64,000 bases of DNA from CAIRDP01 sp037134895 (GTDB lineage: Bacteria; Bacteroidota; Bacteroidia; Bacteroidales; FEN-979): contig JBAXLI010000008.1 in the NCBI GenBank assembly GCA_037134895.1, forward strand, positions 31,499 to 95,498. Direction: 5' to 3'. The notes beneath the pieces were generated by a model. The model ran no database searches, was not told the DNA's origin, and saw only the letters and a program-made list of their open reading frames with translations. Positions within the stretch are counted from its first letter, which is position 1. Every line of letters starts with the position of its first letter. This document shows, piece by piece, positions 52,676-62,321 of this stretch. The position numbers and the translations under genes were made by a program.

Positions 52676-53568
52676 TCCGCAACTTTCTCTTTCAGCGATT
52701 TGAATCCTTCTCCCAATATCTCTGAAGCATCCAGAACCGTGAGGAATGCCTTGGGGTCTATCTGGTGAATATACTCTTCGAGGATGATCAGTTCCCTGCG
52801 GCTGACCACTGTAAAGATGATACGGCGTTCAGCCATATTATACATCCCCTTTCCTTCGATCACGGTTCCTCCCCTGTTCAGGTTATTGATAATCTTATCC
52901 CTGATCTCTTCATGCTTGTCGGAGATAATAAACAGGCTTTTTTCATAATTTATACCTTCCAGCACTCCGTCAATAACCTTTCCGGTGATATAGATCACGA
53001 TCCATGAGTAGAGCGGTATTTTCCAGTCACCAAAAACAAGTAACCCAACAAGGACGATAACTGAATCTACCATGATCATAAGCTGCCCGATCGGAAGCCT
53101 TGTATATTTTGCGATGATGGCTGCAATGATATCGCTTCCGCCGGATGTGGCTTTGGATTTGAAGATCAGGCCCAGTCCCAGTCCGCAAAGTAATCCGCCA
53201 AAAATTGAAGACAACAGGGCATCTCCATGAACAAGAGGTTCAAAGCCCCAGAGCCATGTTAGGGTATCGGTAAAAACAGCTGTCAGTGAGAATCCCAGTA
53301 CTGTCTTGAAGCCGAACCTGGGCCCAAGAACTTTCATGCCTATTATTGTTAGTGGGATGTCGAAGCAAAGCGCCATCAAACCTATAGGCGTACCTATCAT
53401 GTAATGCAGCACAATTGAGATCCCGTAAACTCCGCCCGGGACAATTTTGTACGGGGTGATGAAAAGTACAAATGCGGCTGCAAGGATAAATGAGCCGATT
53501 ACGATAAGGCTGTAAGACAGGAACCACTTTTTTGTAAAGGGTTTTTCGGGGATCATAAAAAAGGCCAT
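52672..53568 (-). CDS. YitT family membrane protein (DUF161/DUF2179)
   Basis: 298 aa. Five to six hydrophobic helices in residues 15-190 (FVLFITPYKIVPGGVYG; GGLLCGLGLGLIFKSKATSGGSDI) form the YitT_membrane part. The C-terminal soluble DUF2179 part contains SLFIISDKHEEIRDKII and RRIIFTVVSRRELIILEEYI. The exact transport role is unknown. Single gene, converging with rseP through an array, divergent from porP. Confidence 0.93.
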   Translation of the reverse strand: MAFFMIPEKPFTKKWFLSYSLIVIGSFILAAAFVLFITPYKIVPGGVYGISIVLHYMIGTPIGLMALCFDIPLTIIGMKVLGPRFGFKTVLGFSLTAVFTDTLTWLWGFEPLVHGDALLSSIFGGLLCGLGLGLIFKSKATSGGSDIIAAIIAKYTRLPIGQLMIMVDSVIVLVGLLVFGDWKIPLYSWIVIYITGKVIDGVLEGINYEKSLFIISDKHEEIRDKIINNLNRGGTVIEGKGMYNMAERRIIFTVVSRRELIILEEYIHQIDPKAFLTVLDASEILGEGFKSLKEKVAE

Positions 53569-53776
53569 AAACGGAAATTTTGGATTTAATCTGATAAAAA
53601 ATTAACAATTACGAAAACAAAGTTGATGAAAAGATCGTTGGTAACAAAATACAACCTTCTCCGTATAACTTAAATCAGGGGTATTGTCTCCCGCTCGTTT
53701 CAGATTTTATCTCAGCAGAAAGGGATTTAATTATATTGGTTTAATAAAAAAAACGTACTTTTAACGCCTGAAACTA
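53569..53776. other. Divergent intergenic region between yitT and porP
   Basis: 208 bp, AT-rich. A weak -7-like TACTTTTA occurs at 53756-53763, only 13 bp before the porP ATG, with ATTGG further upstream. No gene or repeat is seen. The promoter of the T9SS operon should lie here. Confidence 0.45.
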
Positions 53777-54775
53777 ATGACCATAACACTCAGGATGTTT
53801 ATGCAAGCACCTCTTTTTCTAGCAAAGCCTTGCTGCAAGTATGTTACTGTTATATTTATTTTTTTATATCTGTTATGGGGGACTGAAATCCAAGCCCAGC
53901 AAACCAGCGTCATCACCAATTACATGTTTACAAATATGGTATTTAATCCTGCCTACGCCGGGCAGAGCGGGGGAATCTCGATTACAGGCCTGATACGTGA
54001 GCAATGGTTCGGGTTCAAAGACAGTGATGGTAATAAAGTGGCGCCTGAAACGATGTTCCTTACCGTTGACGCGCCCATACGTATTCTGCACGGCGGGGTT
54101 GGAGGGATGATTTCGCAGGACAAGATCGGGTTTTTTAAAAATACTACCGTTAAGCTGGGATATGCATATAAGGCTGAGCTTGGTTCGGGGATATTTTCTG
54201 CAGGTTTGCAGGTTGGTTTCCAGAACGGGAAATTTGATTATTCCAAGTTCAAAGCAGTAAGCAAAGATGACCCCTTGCTGGTGTCAGACCAGGCAAAAAG
54301 CGACATGATATTTGATCTTTCACTTGGGTTGTTTTACAAGGTCCCGGATAAGTTTTACATAGGATTATCGGGAGATCAGCTTCTCCAGTCTAAAGGGAAA
54401 AACACTCAATACCGGCTTAACAGGACCTTTTATCTGACAGGCGGGTACCAGTGGGATATTCCCAATCATCCTGCTTTTCAGCTGCAGCCAAGTGCAATTG
54501 TTATGTTTGACGGGGCCGCTTTTCAGTTCAGTGTAAGCGGACTCGTATGGTACAACAGCAAGTTTTACGGAGGGCTGGCATACCGTTTCCAGGATGCTGC
54601 CTCGATACTTGCCGGCCTTCAGATCAAAGGCATCAGAGTTGGACTGGCTTATGATATTGGAATTTCGAAAATGATGAAGTACAGCAATGGAAGTTTTGAA
54701 ATCCTGCTGAACTATGTATTCAAAATTGAATCAGAAAAATTCAGAAGAAGTTACCGTAACACAAGGTATTTGTAA
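53777..54775 (+). CDS. porP: PorP/SprF family T9SS membrane protein
   Basis: 332 aa. The signal region is hydrophobic (VTVIFIFLYLLWGT) and ends near IQAQ. The mature protein begins with the family signature NYMFTNMVFNPAYAGQSGG, followed by beta-barrel strands (ITGLIREQWFGF; FNLSLGLFYKVPDKFY-type). PorP/SprF proteins sit in the outer membrane with PorK/PorN and are needed for secretion of cargo. First gene of the porP-porK-porL-porM-porN cluster, the usual order in this phylum. Confidence 0.93.
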   Translation: MTITLRMFMQAPLFLAKPCCKYVTVIFIFLYLLWGTEIQAQQTSVITNYMFTNMVFNPAYAGQSGGISITGLIREQWFGFKDSDGNKVAPETMFLTVDAPIRILHGGVGGMISQDKIGFFKNTTVKLGYAYKAELGSGIFSAGLQVGFQNGKFDYSKFKAVSKDDPLLVSDQAKSDMIFDLSLGLFYKVPDKFYIGLSGDQLLQSKGKNTQYRLNRTFYLTGGYQWDIPNHPAFQLQPSAIVMFDGAAFQFSVSGLVWYNSKFYGGLAYRFQDAASILAGLQIKGIRVGLAYDIGISKMMKYSNGSFEILLNYVFKIESEKFRRSYRNTRYL

Positions 54776-54786
54776 ATTTAATTTAC

Positions 54787-54794
54787 TAAATTTG
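54787..54794 (+). promoter_or_regulatory. Candidate internal -7 element (TAAATTTG) before porK
   Basis: TAAATTTG matches TAnnTTTG, 82 bp upstream of porK, with TTTG at 54769-54772 only 14 bp upstream of it, which is closer than the usual spacing. It may allow separate transcription of porKLMN. Confidence 0.35.
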
Positions 54795-54875
54795 CCGGTT
54801 TAATTGCAAAAACCGAGATTAACATAATAAAGCTCAAGAAGAAGCGTTACTTTTAATCAACCAACTGCCCGAAAA

Positions 54876-56243
54876 ATGAAAAAACTGCTCGTGTTTTTAG
54901 TCCTGCTGGTCTTCCTGGGAAGCTGCAGCAACTCAGGAAACGGAGAACTGACTGGGGTGAAGGGAAGGAAGAGGTATTATCAGCCTGATCCATTTGGCAT
55001 GGTTTACATTCCCATGGGTAGCTATACCATGGGAGTCAGCGATGAGGATGTCCCCTATGCCCAGCTCAATAATCCGCGTACGGTGTCGGTAGCGGCATTT
55101 TACATGGATCAGACGGAAATCACCAACAATGAATACCGCCAGTTTGTATATTGGGTTAGGGATTCGATTGCCCGCCGCATTCTTGGAGAAATTAAACCCG
55201 ATCTTTATTTTATCTCGGAGAATAAGAAAACCGGTGAAACCTTTGATCCTCCTTACCTGAACTGGGAAACAAAGATTGAATGGAGTTCCGAGCAGCAGGA
55301 TGTCAGGGATGCATTAAACCAGATGTACCTGCCTGAAAATGAGCGCTATTTCAGGGTTAAAGAAATCGATTCCCGCAAACTGTATTATGAATACTATTTC
55401 GTAGACCTGAAGGCAGCTGCGCGTAAAGAATGGGGAGGCCAGGCTGACCTCAAAGATGCCGGACTTGCCAACCGTCCGCAGGGTATGAAAGACCGTTCGG
55501 TTTACGTCCGTAAGGAAGTCATCAATGTATATCCTGATACTCTGTGCTGGATTCATGATTATGTTTATTCTTTCAACGATCCTTCCACTGAAAAATATTT
55601 CTGGCACCCGGCATATGACCATTATCCTGTTGTTGGTGTCAACTGGAAACAGGCCAATGCTTTCTGCATCTGGCGTACCCAGCTTAAAAACAGCTTTCTT
55701 TATGGTAAAAAAGGGGAATCCTCGATCAGCGAGTTCCGTCTTCCCACAGAAGCTGAATGGGAATGGGCTTCAAGAGGTGGTTATGATGGAAATTCATATC
55801 CCTGGGGCGGTCCATACACAAGAAATGATAAGGGATGTTTCCTTGCGAATTTTAAACCACTGAGAGGAAATTACATTGATGACGGTGGGTTGCATACTGT
55901 TATTGTTGCACATTATCCTGCAAATGAATTCGGTTTGTATGATATGGCAGGCAATGTTGCAGAATGGACCAGGTCGGCATTTCATCCTTCCTCTTACAAT
56001 TTCACATGGGATCTGAATCCCGATTATACCTATAATGCAAAAGACAGTGATCCACCTACTCTCAAACGAAAGGTCATCCGTGGAGGCTCCTGGAAAGATA
56101 TTGCTTATTACCTGCGTGTTTCAACACGTGCATATGAATTCCAGGACACAGCCAAATGTTACATAGGTTTCCGCTGTGTGCAGAATTACCTTGGCCGCCA
56201 GAAGGATGATAATCCTGCAAGGGCTTCAAAGGTTTACAACTAG
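54876..56243 (+). CDS. porK: T9SS ring lipoprotein PorK (GldK)
   Basis: 455 aa lipoprotein; lipobox LVFLGSC with the lipidated Cys17. The body is a formylglycine-generating-enzyme-like fold: MVYIPMGSYTMG, DQTEITNNEYRQFV, VNWKQANAFCIWR, FRLPTEAEWEWASRGG, AGNVAEWTRSAF and RGGSWKDIAYY. PorK forms a ring with PorN on the periplasmic face of the outer membrane; the fold is used for structure and not for catalysis as far as known. Co-transcribed with porL 77 bp downstream. Confidence 0.96.
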   Translation: MKKLLVFLVLLVFLGSCSNSGNGELTGVKGRKRYYQPDPFGMVYIPMGSYTMGVSDEDVPYAQLNNPRTVSVAAFYMDQTEITNNEYRQFVYWVRDSIARRILGEIKPDLYFISENKKTGETFDPPYLNWETKIEWSSEQQDVRDALNQMYLPENERYFRVKEIDSRKLYYEYYFVDLKAAARKEWGGQADLKDAGLANRPQGMKDRSVYVRKEVINVYPDTLCWIHDYVYSFNDPSTEKYFWHPAYDHYPVVGVNWKQANAFCIWRTQLKNSFLYGKKGESSISEFRLPTEAEWEWASRGGYDGNSYPWGGPYTRNDKGCFLANFKPLRGNYIDDGGLHTVIVAHYPANEFGLYDMAGNVAEWTRSAFHPSSYNFTWDLNPDYTYNAKDSDPPTLKRKVIRGGSWKDIAYYLRVSTRAYEFQDTAKCYIGFRCVQNYLGRQKDDNPARASKVYN

Positions 56244-56320
56244 TCCGTCGGGCTTTTTATGTTTTGCCAATCAGTTATTCAATCAACGTTCAACCAATCT
56301 CAACTAAAATCTTCTGAATT

Positions 56321-57502
56321 ATGGGTCTCATGAATTTTGTAAAATCCAAGCAGTATAAGCATTTCATGGCTAAACTATACGGGTGGGGTGCATCAGTTGT
56401 AATCATAGGTGCGTTGTTTAAAATCAATCACTATTATGGGGCTGATACCATGCTTATCATTGGATTAGGAACGGAATCACTGATATTTTTCTTTTCAGCT
56501 TTTGAGCCTCCCCACGTTGAACCTGACTGGAGTCTTGTTTATCCCCAGCTTGCAGGGATGTACCATGATGAAGATTTTGATGCGTCTCAGGCCTTGGCTT
56601 CAGGTGACAACGTCAGCAAAAAGCTGGATAAAATGCTTGAAAACGCAAAGATTGGCCCTGAGCTGATAAACAGTTTGGGCGACGGCATGAGGAACCTTGC
56701 TGATACTACCTCCAAACTGGGTAAAATGTCGGATGCGGCAGTGACCAATGATCAGTTTGTTGCCTCAGTTAAACAGGCCACGGATGGTGCTTCCAGGCTG
56801 AGTGATTCCTATAAAAAGACCGCCACGGTTCTTGAGCAGGGAGTTACGACATCACAGGAACAGTTGCAGCATATGCAGTCAGCATCAAAGAGTGCTGCCG
56901 GGCTTTCGAGTGCTTACTCCGAAGTGGCCAATACCCTGAAAGATGAGATTAAGGCGAACAAAGACATGACTTCCAGCATATCCGCAGCCACATCATCCGC
57001 AAACAAATTCATGGAAAAATACAATGAATCTGCCGAGATGCTCTCAAAGACCGCCGCGACCTTATCAACCTCAGCTGCCGAAAACGAAAATTACAGTAAG
57101 CAAATGCATAGGGTTTCCAGCAATCTTTCCGCATTAAATGCTTTATATGAACTTCATTTACAGGGATCGAATGAACAAATGGAAAATACCAATAAGTTCA
57201 ATTCCATCCTAGGTCAGTTTGCAACTAACCTCTCAGAATCTGTCACGAACACGGTTAAATACAAAGACAATCTTTCAAGTTTAAATAAAGTCGTCGAAAA
57301 ACAGTTACAAACATCCACCAACCAGGTTGAAGCTTCTTCCCAGATGGAAGAAAGCATGAAGCGTTTCCTTGAAAATATGAACGCATCGGTAACTCAGACA
57401 GCCAGGTTCAAAGAACAGGTTGACATCCTGGCCAATAATATTGCCGCAATGAACAAGGTTTACGGCAATATGCTCTCAGCCATGAACATTACTATTAAAT
57501 AA
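56321..57502 (+). CDS. porL: T9SS motor protein PorL (GldL), with long C-terminal coiled coil
   Basis: 393 aa. PorL and PorM form the proton-driven inner-membrane motor of the T9SS. Two N-terminal helices (about residues 19-35 and 43-61) carry YGWGASVVIIGALFKINHYYG and GLGTESLIFFFSAFE, with the conserved membrane Glu at about 52. The cytoplasmic tail of about 330 residues is longer than that of GldL (about 215 in F. johnsoniae) or PorL (about 309 in P. gingivalis). It is rich in Ser, Ala, Asn and Gln and has methyl-accepting-like heptads (ASKSAAGLSSAYSEVANTLK; VVEKQLQTSTNQVEASSQM). Confidence 0.95.
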   Translation: MGLMNFVKSKQYKHFMAKLYGWGASVVIIGALFKINHYYGADTMLIIGLGTESLIFFFSAFEPPHVEPDWSLVYPQLAGMYHDEDFDASQALASGDNVSKKLDKMLENAKIGPELINSLGDGMRNLADTTSKLGKMSDAAVTNDQFVASVKQATDGASRLSDSYKKTATVLEQGVTTSQEQLQHMQSASKSAAGLSSAYSEVANTLKDEIKANKDMTSSISAATSSANKFMEKYNESAEMLSKTAATLSTSAAENENYSKQMHRVSSNLSALNALYELHLQGSNEQMENTNKFNSILGQFATNLSESVTNTVKYKDNLSSLNKVVEKQLQTSTNQVEASSQMEESMKRFLENMNASVTQTARFKEQVDILANNIAAMNKVYGNMLSAMNITIK

Positions 57503-57554
57503 CACTTACAAGGTTTTAACAAACCTGATTATTCATCTGAAAACTAAAAAGTAA

Positions 57555-59156
57555 ATGGCTGGATATAAAGAGACACCGAGGCAGAAAATGATCGGGATGA
57601 TGTATCTCGTGCTTACGGCATTGCTCGCGCTGAACGTCTCGAAACAAATGCTTGATGCATTCATCGTGGTGAATGAGACCATGGAGAATACAAACTCTAA
57701 CTTCAATAAAAAACTCGATAATACTCTTTCAAAATTTAAGGTTCAATACCAGATGAACCCTAATAAAGTGGGGCCATACTGGGACAGGGCGCAAAAAGCA
57801 AGACAGTTGTCGGACAACCTTTCAAATTATATTGACAGCATTAAATATACTGTTGTTTCAAGAACTGACGGGATTCCTTATGCTGAGGCAAAAAAAATTC
57901 CTTTGTCGAAAGTTGATAATAAAGACAAGTACACTGAACCGACCAACTACTTTATCGGTGCATCGCATGATGGTTCCGCCGGCGAAGCCAGGAAGCTGAA
58001 AAATAAGATTGAAGCATACAAAAAAGAAATGCTAGGCCTGCTGGATCCCAAATACCAGGGGACAATGAAGCTTGGCCTGAAGACCGAAGGACAGTTCAAG
58101 GACAGTTACGGTCAGTCGCAGAATTGGGAAATGCATAATTTCTACCAGACTATCCTTGCTGCTTCCGTAACTATATTGAACCAGATCAAGGCTGATGTGT
58201 ACAATGCAGAGTTTGACGTCGTGAACAACCTGTTTTCGGCTGTTTCAGCGGATGACTGGAAATTTGATGCCATCCGGGCCAAGGTCATCCCCAAAAGCAG
58301 CTATGTATTCCTAGGAGAAGAATATTCGGCCGAGATCCTTGTTGCTGCGTATGACACTAAAGCCAACCCTAACGTGCGCTACGTGCTAGGCGCCGATTCA
58401 CTGACACCTAGTAATTTCAAGAATGCAACTCCCATCACAGGCGAAAATGGTGTTGTTACCCTGAAACTCGGTGGCTCATCAGAAGGCCTGAAGAAGTTTG
58501 CCGGTATCATAAAGATCGTAAGCCCCATGGGTGATACTATGACTTTCCATTTCAAGGATGAATTTATTGTAGCAAAACCTGCCCTCACAATCTCACCTAC
58601 CAAGATGAATGTCTTCTATGTTGGTGTTGACAACCCGGTGTCAATTTCAGTTCCTGGCGGACCTGAGAGAGTTACACCGACAATCTCAGTAGGAAGTATC
58701 CGGCTTGAAGGAAAAGATTATATCGTAAACGGGCTTCCTGCAAACACCAGGGAGGCAGTAATCACGGTAAGTGCCGTATTCTCAGGAAAGACGAAAAATA
58801 TGGGCGCATACAACTTTCGCCTGAAACGAATCCCTGACCCCATTGCAAAAATCGGGGGAAAGAGTGACGGCGTGATCTCCAAGAGTATACTCCTTGCAAG
58901 TCCCATTCTTGTACCTGAAATGCCTATCGGTTTCGACTTTGACCTGAAGTATGTCGTCACTTCTTTCAATTTTGTAACCGACATCACAGGTGATATTTAC
59001 GAGGAAAAGGTTGCGGGAAACAGGCTTACACCTAACGTTATCAGGCTGATCACCAATGCAAAAAAGAATAAACGTGTCTGGCTTGAAAATATTAATGTCA
59101 GAGGGCCCGATGGCGACCGTACACTGCCTTCTTCCATCAACCTTAAAATTAATTAA
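57555..59156 (+). CDS. porM: T9SS motor protein PorM (GldM)
   Basis: 533 aa. The N-terminal membrane helix (MIGMMYLVLTALLALNVSKQ) inserts into the PorL bundle. The long periplasmic part contains the four D1-D4 domains; DKYTEPTNYFIG, VIPKSSYVFLGEEYSAEILVAA and the C-terminal GPDGDRTLPSSINLKIN are typical. It couples motor movement to the PorK-PorN ring. Lies 52 bp after porL and 21 bp before porN. Confidence 0.96.
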   Translation: MAGYKETPRQKMIGMMYLVLTALLALNVSKQMLDAFIVVNETMENTNSNFNKKLDNTLSKFKVQYQMNPNKVGPYWDRAQKARQLSDNLSNYIDSIKYTVVSRTDGIPYAEAKKIPLSKVDNKDKYTEPTNYFIGASHDGSAGEARKLKNKIEAYKKEMLGLLDPKYQGTMKLGLKTEGQFKDSYGQSQNWEMHNFYQTILAASVTILNQIKADVYNAEFDVVNNLFSAVSADDWKFDAIRAKVIPKSSYVFLGEEYSAEILVAAYDTKANPNVRYVLGADSLTPSNFKNATPITGENGVVTLKLGGSSEGLKKFAGIIKIVSPMGDTMTFHFKDEFIVAKPALTISPTKMNVFYVGVDNPVSISVPGGPERVTPTISVGSIRLEGKDYIVNGLPANTREAVITVSAVFSGKTKNMGAYNFRLKRIPDPIAKIGGKSDGVISKSILLASPILVPEMPIGFDFDLKYVVTSFNFVTDITGDIYEEKVAGNRLTPNVIRLITNAKKNKRVWLENINVRGPDGDRTLPSSINLKIN

Positions 59157-59177
59157 ACCATTATATTCCGGCACATC

Positions 59178-60032
59178 ATGAAAAGGATAGTTTTCATTGC
59201 ATTTGTGGCAATACTTGTGACAGGAGTCAGGATGACTTCCGTTGCGCAGGTCCTTGAAGCCCCCCCCAGGGATGGTGTTTATGACAGGACTGTGATCACC
59301 CAGGTTCAGCCCATTCCATATCCTTACCTGCGTGAGGCTGATATCACCTGGACGAAAAGGATATGGAGGGTTATCGATATGCGGGAAAAGATGAACCAGC
59401 CTTTTTATTTCCCTGAGTCTCCCCAGAATCAGTGGAAGAGCTTTATGCAGATCCTTCTGGATGCCATGAAGGAAGGCACAATCCAGGCATATTCGGCAGA
59501 AACCGACCTGTTCCTGGTACCCGTTACCTATAAGGAAATGATGGACCAGCTTGAATCAAAGCAGAAAGTAAGGCTGAAACGTCCCGAAAATCCTGATGAA
59601 GAATATGATACAGTGATATCCAAGCCGTTCTATGCATCGGATGTCAAACAGCTCAGGATTAAAGAGGACTGGTATTTCGATAAACAAAGATCGGTTCTTG
59701 AAGTAAGAATACTTGGTGTATGCCCGATGATGGAGAGCTTTACTGATGACGGAACTTCACGTGGATACAAACCGCTGTTCTGGATTTATTTCCCCGATTG
59801 CAGGAATCTGTTTGCCAGGAGCGAACAGTTCAATTTGAGAAATGGGGTTGCCGGCCGTCTCACCTACGATGATGTGTTCATGAAAAGGATCTTCTCGAGC
59901 TACATATATAAAGAAGAGAATGTATACGACCGCAAGATCACCGATTATGCTACCGGCGTTGATGCACTCCTTGAATCGGAAAGAACAAAGAATAAAATCC
60001 TTGAGTTCGAATCAAGCCTCTGGGAATATTAG
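59178..60032 (+). CDS. porN: T9SS ring protein PorN (GldN)
   Basis: 284 aa. A signal peptide (IVFIAFVAILVTGVRMTSVA then Q) is followed by the mature GldN domain: DRTVITQVQPIPYPYLREAD, TWTKRIWRVIDMREKMNQPF, FYASDVKQLRIKEDWYFDKQ, and RSVLEVRILGVCPM. PorN binds PorK in the periplasmic ring and contacts PorM. It ends the operon at a strong terminator (60059-60088). Confidence 0.95.
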   Translation: MKRIVFIAFVAILVTGVRMTSVAQVLEAPPRDGVYDRTVITQVQPIPYPYLREADITWTKRIWRVIDMREKMNQPFYFPESPQNQWKSFMQILLDAMKEGTIQAYSAETDLFLVPVTYKEMMDQLESKQKVRLKRPENPDEEYDTVISKPFYASDVKQLRIKEDWYFDKQRSVLEVRILGVCPMMESFTDDGTSRGYKPLFWIYFPDCRNLFARSEQFNLRNGVAGRLTYDDVFMKRIFSSYIYKEENVYDRKITDYATGVDALLESERTKNKILEFESSLWEY

Positions 60033-60058
60033 GAACTGATATTTTTTTTTTTGAATTT

Positions 60059-60088
60059 CTGCCCCGGATTTACGGGGCAGTTTTTTTT
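60059..60088 (+). terminator. Intrinsic terminator of the por operon
   Basis: CTGCCCCG (60059-60066) pairs perfectly with CGGGGCAG (60073-60080) across a 6-nt loop (GATTTA), followed by eight Ts (60081-60088), 26 bp after the porN stop. Confidence 0.93.
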
Positions 60089-60147
60089 ATTGACTGCGGA
60101 TTTCATTCTCCCTGGTAACGGATATTTCTGTATTTTTAGCAAGCTAA

Positions 60148-62271
60148 TTGTCTGTTGTTTTGGTAGTCGTCAAGCCATTTCTTGAAACACCGATAGAGTA
60201 TTTAAAGGGTGTCGGCCCTGCCAGGGCCGGAGCGCTGCTCACCGAACTGCAGATCGGGACTTTCGGAGATCTCCTTACCCATTTTCCTTTCCGTTATGTA
60301 GACCGCTCGAAGATGTATCTTATAAGGGATATTTCCGATGAGAACACCTTTGTACAAATCAGGGCAAAAGTAGTGAAGGTTAAAATCCTCGGACAGCCAA
60401 GGGCACAACGGCTGGTGGTTACCGTCGAGGATGAAAGTTCCCGTATCGACCTGGTCTGGTTCCAGGGAGTAAAGTGGCTGGGCAATAAATTTGCGAACGG
60501 CCAGGAATGGATCATATTTGGCAAACCCCAGCTTTTCAACGGTCAGTGGAACATCTCCCATCCTGAGATTGAAGTTCCAGAAACAGAACCTCTTCCTATC
60601 AGCAGGATGATACAGCCGATTTATAGTTCTACTGAGAAACTCAAGTCCAGGGGGCTCGATCACAAAGGCATAGCCCGTCTTGTAAAAACGCTTTTAATCC
60701 ATGAGAAATTCCATATCGCCGAGAACCTCACTCCGGCAATTCTTGAAAGGCTGAAACTGATCAGCAGGCAGGAGGCATTTTTAAATATTCATTTTCCCCA
60801 GGGGGCCGAGATGCTTGCAAAGGCCCAGGCCCGGCTGAAGTTCGAAGAATTGTTCTTTATCCAGTTGAGGCTTCTCAGGCAGAAGATATCCCGGCTTCAG
60901 AAAAACGACGGCCACGTTTTTACAACAGTTGGTAGCTTCCTTAACGACTTTTACCACAGCCATCTCACGTTTGAGCTTACAAAAGCCCAGAAACGTGTAA
61001 TCAGGGAGATAAGAGCCGACATGAGATCGGGAAAGCAGATGAACCGATTGTTGCAGGGAGATGTCGGAAGCGGTAAAACCATGGTGGCACTGATGTGTAT
61101 GCTTATCGCACTCGGAAATAATTACCAGGCTTGCCTCATGGCTCCGACTGAGATCCTGGCAAACCAGCATTATAAGAATATCTCGGGGATGCTTGAAGGG
61201 CTGGGCATAAGCCTAAGGCTTTTCACAGGTTCCACGAAAAAAGCAGAACGCAGGGAAATTCATGAAATTCTTGAAAACGGAAGCCTGCAGATTCTGATCG
61301 GGACCCATGCACTGATCGAGGAAAATGTTCAGTTCAGAAATCTCGGACTCGTCGTTATCGACGAGCAGCACAGGTTCGGCGTGGCCCAGCGTGCAGCCCT
61401 ATGGGAAAAGAACCAGAAAACCCCGCATGTCCTGGTAATGACAGCAACCCCCATACCAAGAACGCTTGCGATGACCTTTTACGGAGACCTGGATTCTTCG
61501 GTAATCGATGAAATGCCACCCGGCCGTAAACCAATAATCACCCGCCATGTTACATACAGGGATCAATACAAGGTTTTTAGTTTCATAAAGGAGAAGATCT
61601 CTGAAGGCAACCAGGTATATATTGTCTTTCCCCTGATAGAAGAGTCGGAATCATTAGATCTGAAGAACCTGACCGAAGGGTATGAAACTATCGTGAGGGA
61701 ATTTCCCCAGCCTGTGTATAAAGTAGGTATGGTGCATGGCAGGATGAAACAGGCCATCAAGGATGCAGAAATGAAACGCTTTCTTGACAAGGAAACACAG
61801 ATCCTTGTTTCAACCACTGTGATTGAAGTTGGTGTGGATGTGCCCTCTGCTTCTATCATGGTCATTGAGAATGCCGATAGGTTCGGGCTTTCACAACTCC
61901 ACCAACTGAGAGGAAGGGTTGGCAGGGGCAGCGCCCAGTCATATTGCATACTGATGAGCACCGATAGCCTCGGAAACGATGCCCGGGCAAGAATTAAAAC
62001 CATGCTGAGGACAAACGACGGGTTTGAGATAGCAGAAACCGACCTGAGACTGAGGGGCCCCGGTGACCTGCAGGGAACCCAGCAAAGCGGGATACTAAGT
62101 CTTCGCGTTGCTGATATTATCCATGACGAGAAGATTCTGAAATTTGCCAGAAATGTTGCATCTGATATTCTGGATGAGGATCCCGGATTACGTCTTGAGA
62201 AGAATGACATTTTGGCAAAATATCTGATGCATATTGATGAACACCGGCAAAATTGGGGCCTGATCTCGTAA
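60148..62271 (+). CDS. recG: ATP-dependent DNA helicase RecG
   Basis: 707 aa if started at the TTG at 60148; no ATG lies close, and the conserved IEYLKGVGPARAGALL starts about 17 residues in. RecG remodels stalled forks and branched DNA. Wedge domain at about 60-150 (FVQIRAKVVKVKI). Walker A LLQGDVGSGKTMVAL, DEAD-type box VVIDEQHRFG, MTATPIPRTLAMTFYGD and the motif VI region RFGLSQLHQLRGRVGRG are all present, as is the C-terminal FEIAETDLRLRGPGDLQGTQ. Its own transcription unit after the por terminator. Confidence 0.96.
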   Translation: MSVVLVVVKPFLETPIEYLKGVGPARAGALLTELQIGTFGDLLTHFPFRYVDRSKMYLIRDISDENTFVQIRAKVVKVKILGQPRAQRLVVTVEDESSRIDLVWFQGVKWLGNKFANGQEWIIFGKPQLFNGQWNISHPEIEVPETEPLPISRMIQPIYSSTEKLKSRGLDHKGIARLVKTLLIHEKFHIAENLTPAILERLKLISRQEAFLNIHFPQGAEMLAKAQARLKFEELFFIQLRLLRQKISRLQKNDGHVFTTVGSFLNDFYHSHLTFELTKAQKRVIREIRADMRSGKQMNRLLQGDVGSGKTMVALMCMLIALGNNYQACLMAPTEILANQHYKNISGMLEGLGISLRLFTGSTKKAERREIHEILENGSLQILIGTHALIEENVQFRNLGLVVIDEQHRFGVAQRAALWEKNQKTPHVLVMTATPIPRTLAMTFYGDLDSSVIDEMPPGRKPIITRHVTYRDQYKVFSFIKEKISEGNQVYIVFPLIEESESLDLKNLTEGYETIVREFPQPVYKVGMVHGRMKQAIKDAEMKRFLDKETQILVSTTVIEVGVDVPSASIMVIENADRFGLSQLHQLRGRVGRGSAQSYCILMSTDSLGNDARARIKTMLRTNDGFEIAETDLRLRGPGDLQGTQQSGILSLRVADIIHDEKILKFARNVASDILDEDPGLRLEKNDILAKYLMHIDEHRQNWGLIS

Positions 62272-62290
62272 TATTTCGATCAATAATTCC

Positions 62291-62298
62291 TACCTTTG
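62291..62298 (+). promoter_or_regulatory. -7 element (TACCTTTG) before pheT
   Basis: TACCTTTG matches TAnnTTTG and ends 23 bp before the pheT ATG at 62322. Confidence 0.5.
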
Positions 62299-62321
62299 TT
62301 CCCTAAATACAGGCTGTCATT

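Noticed and set aside
56242..56258. Terminator between porK and porL
   Set aside because: A five-pair stem (AGTCC/GGGCT) with a G-U pair and five Ts is weak and lies within a conserved operon; at most a mild attenuator.
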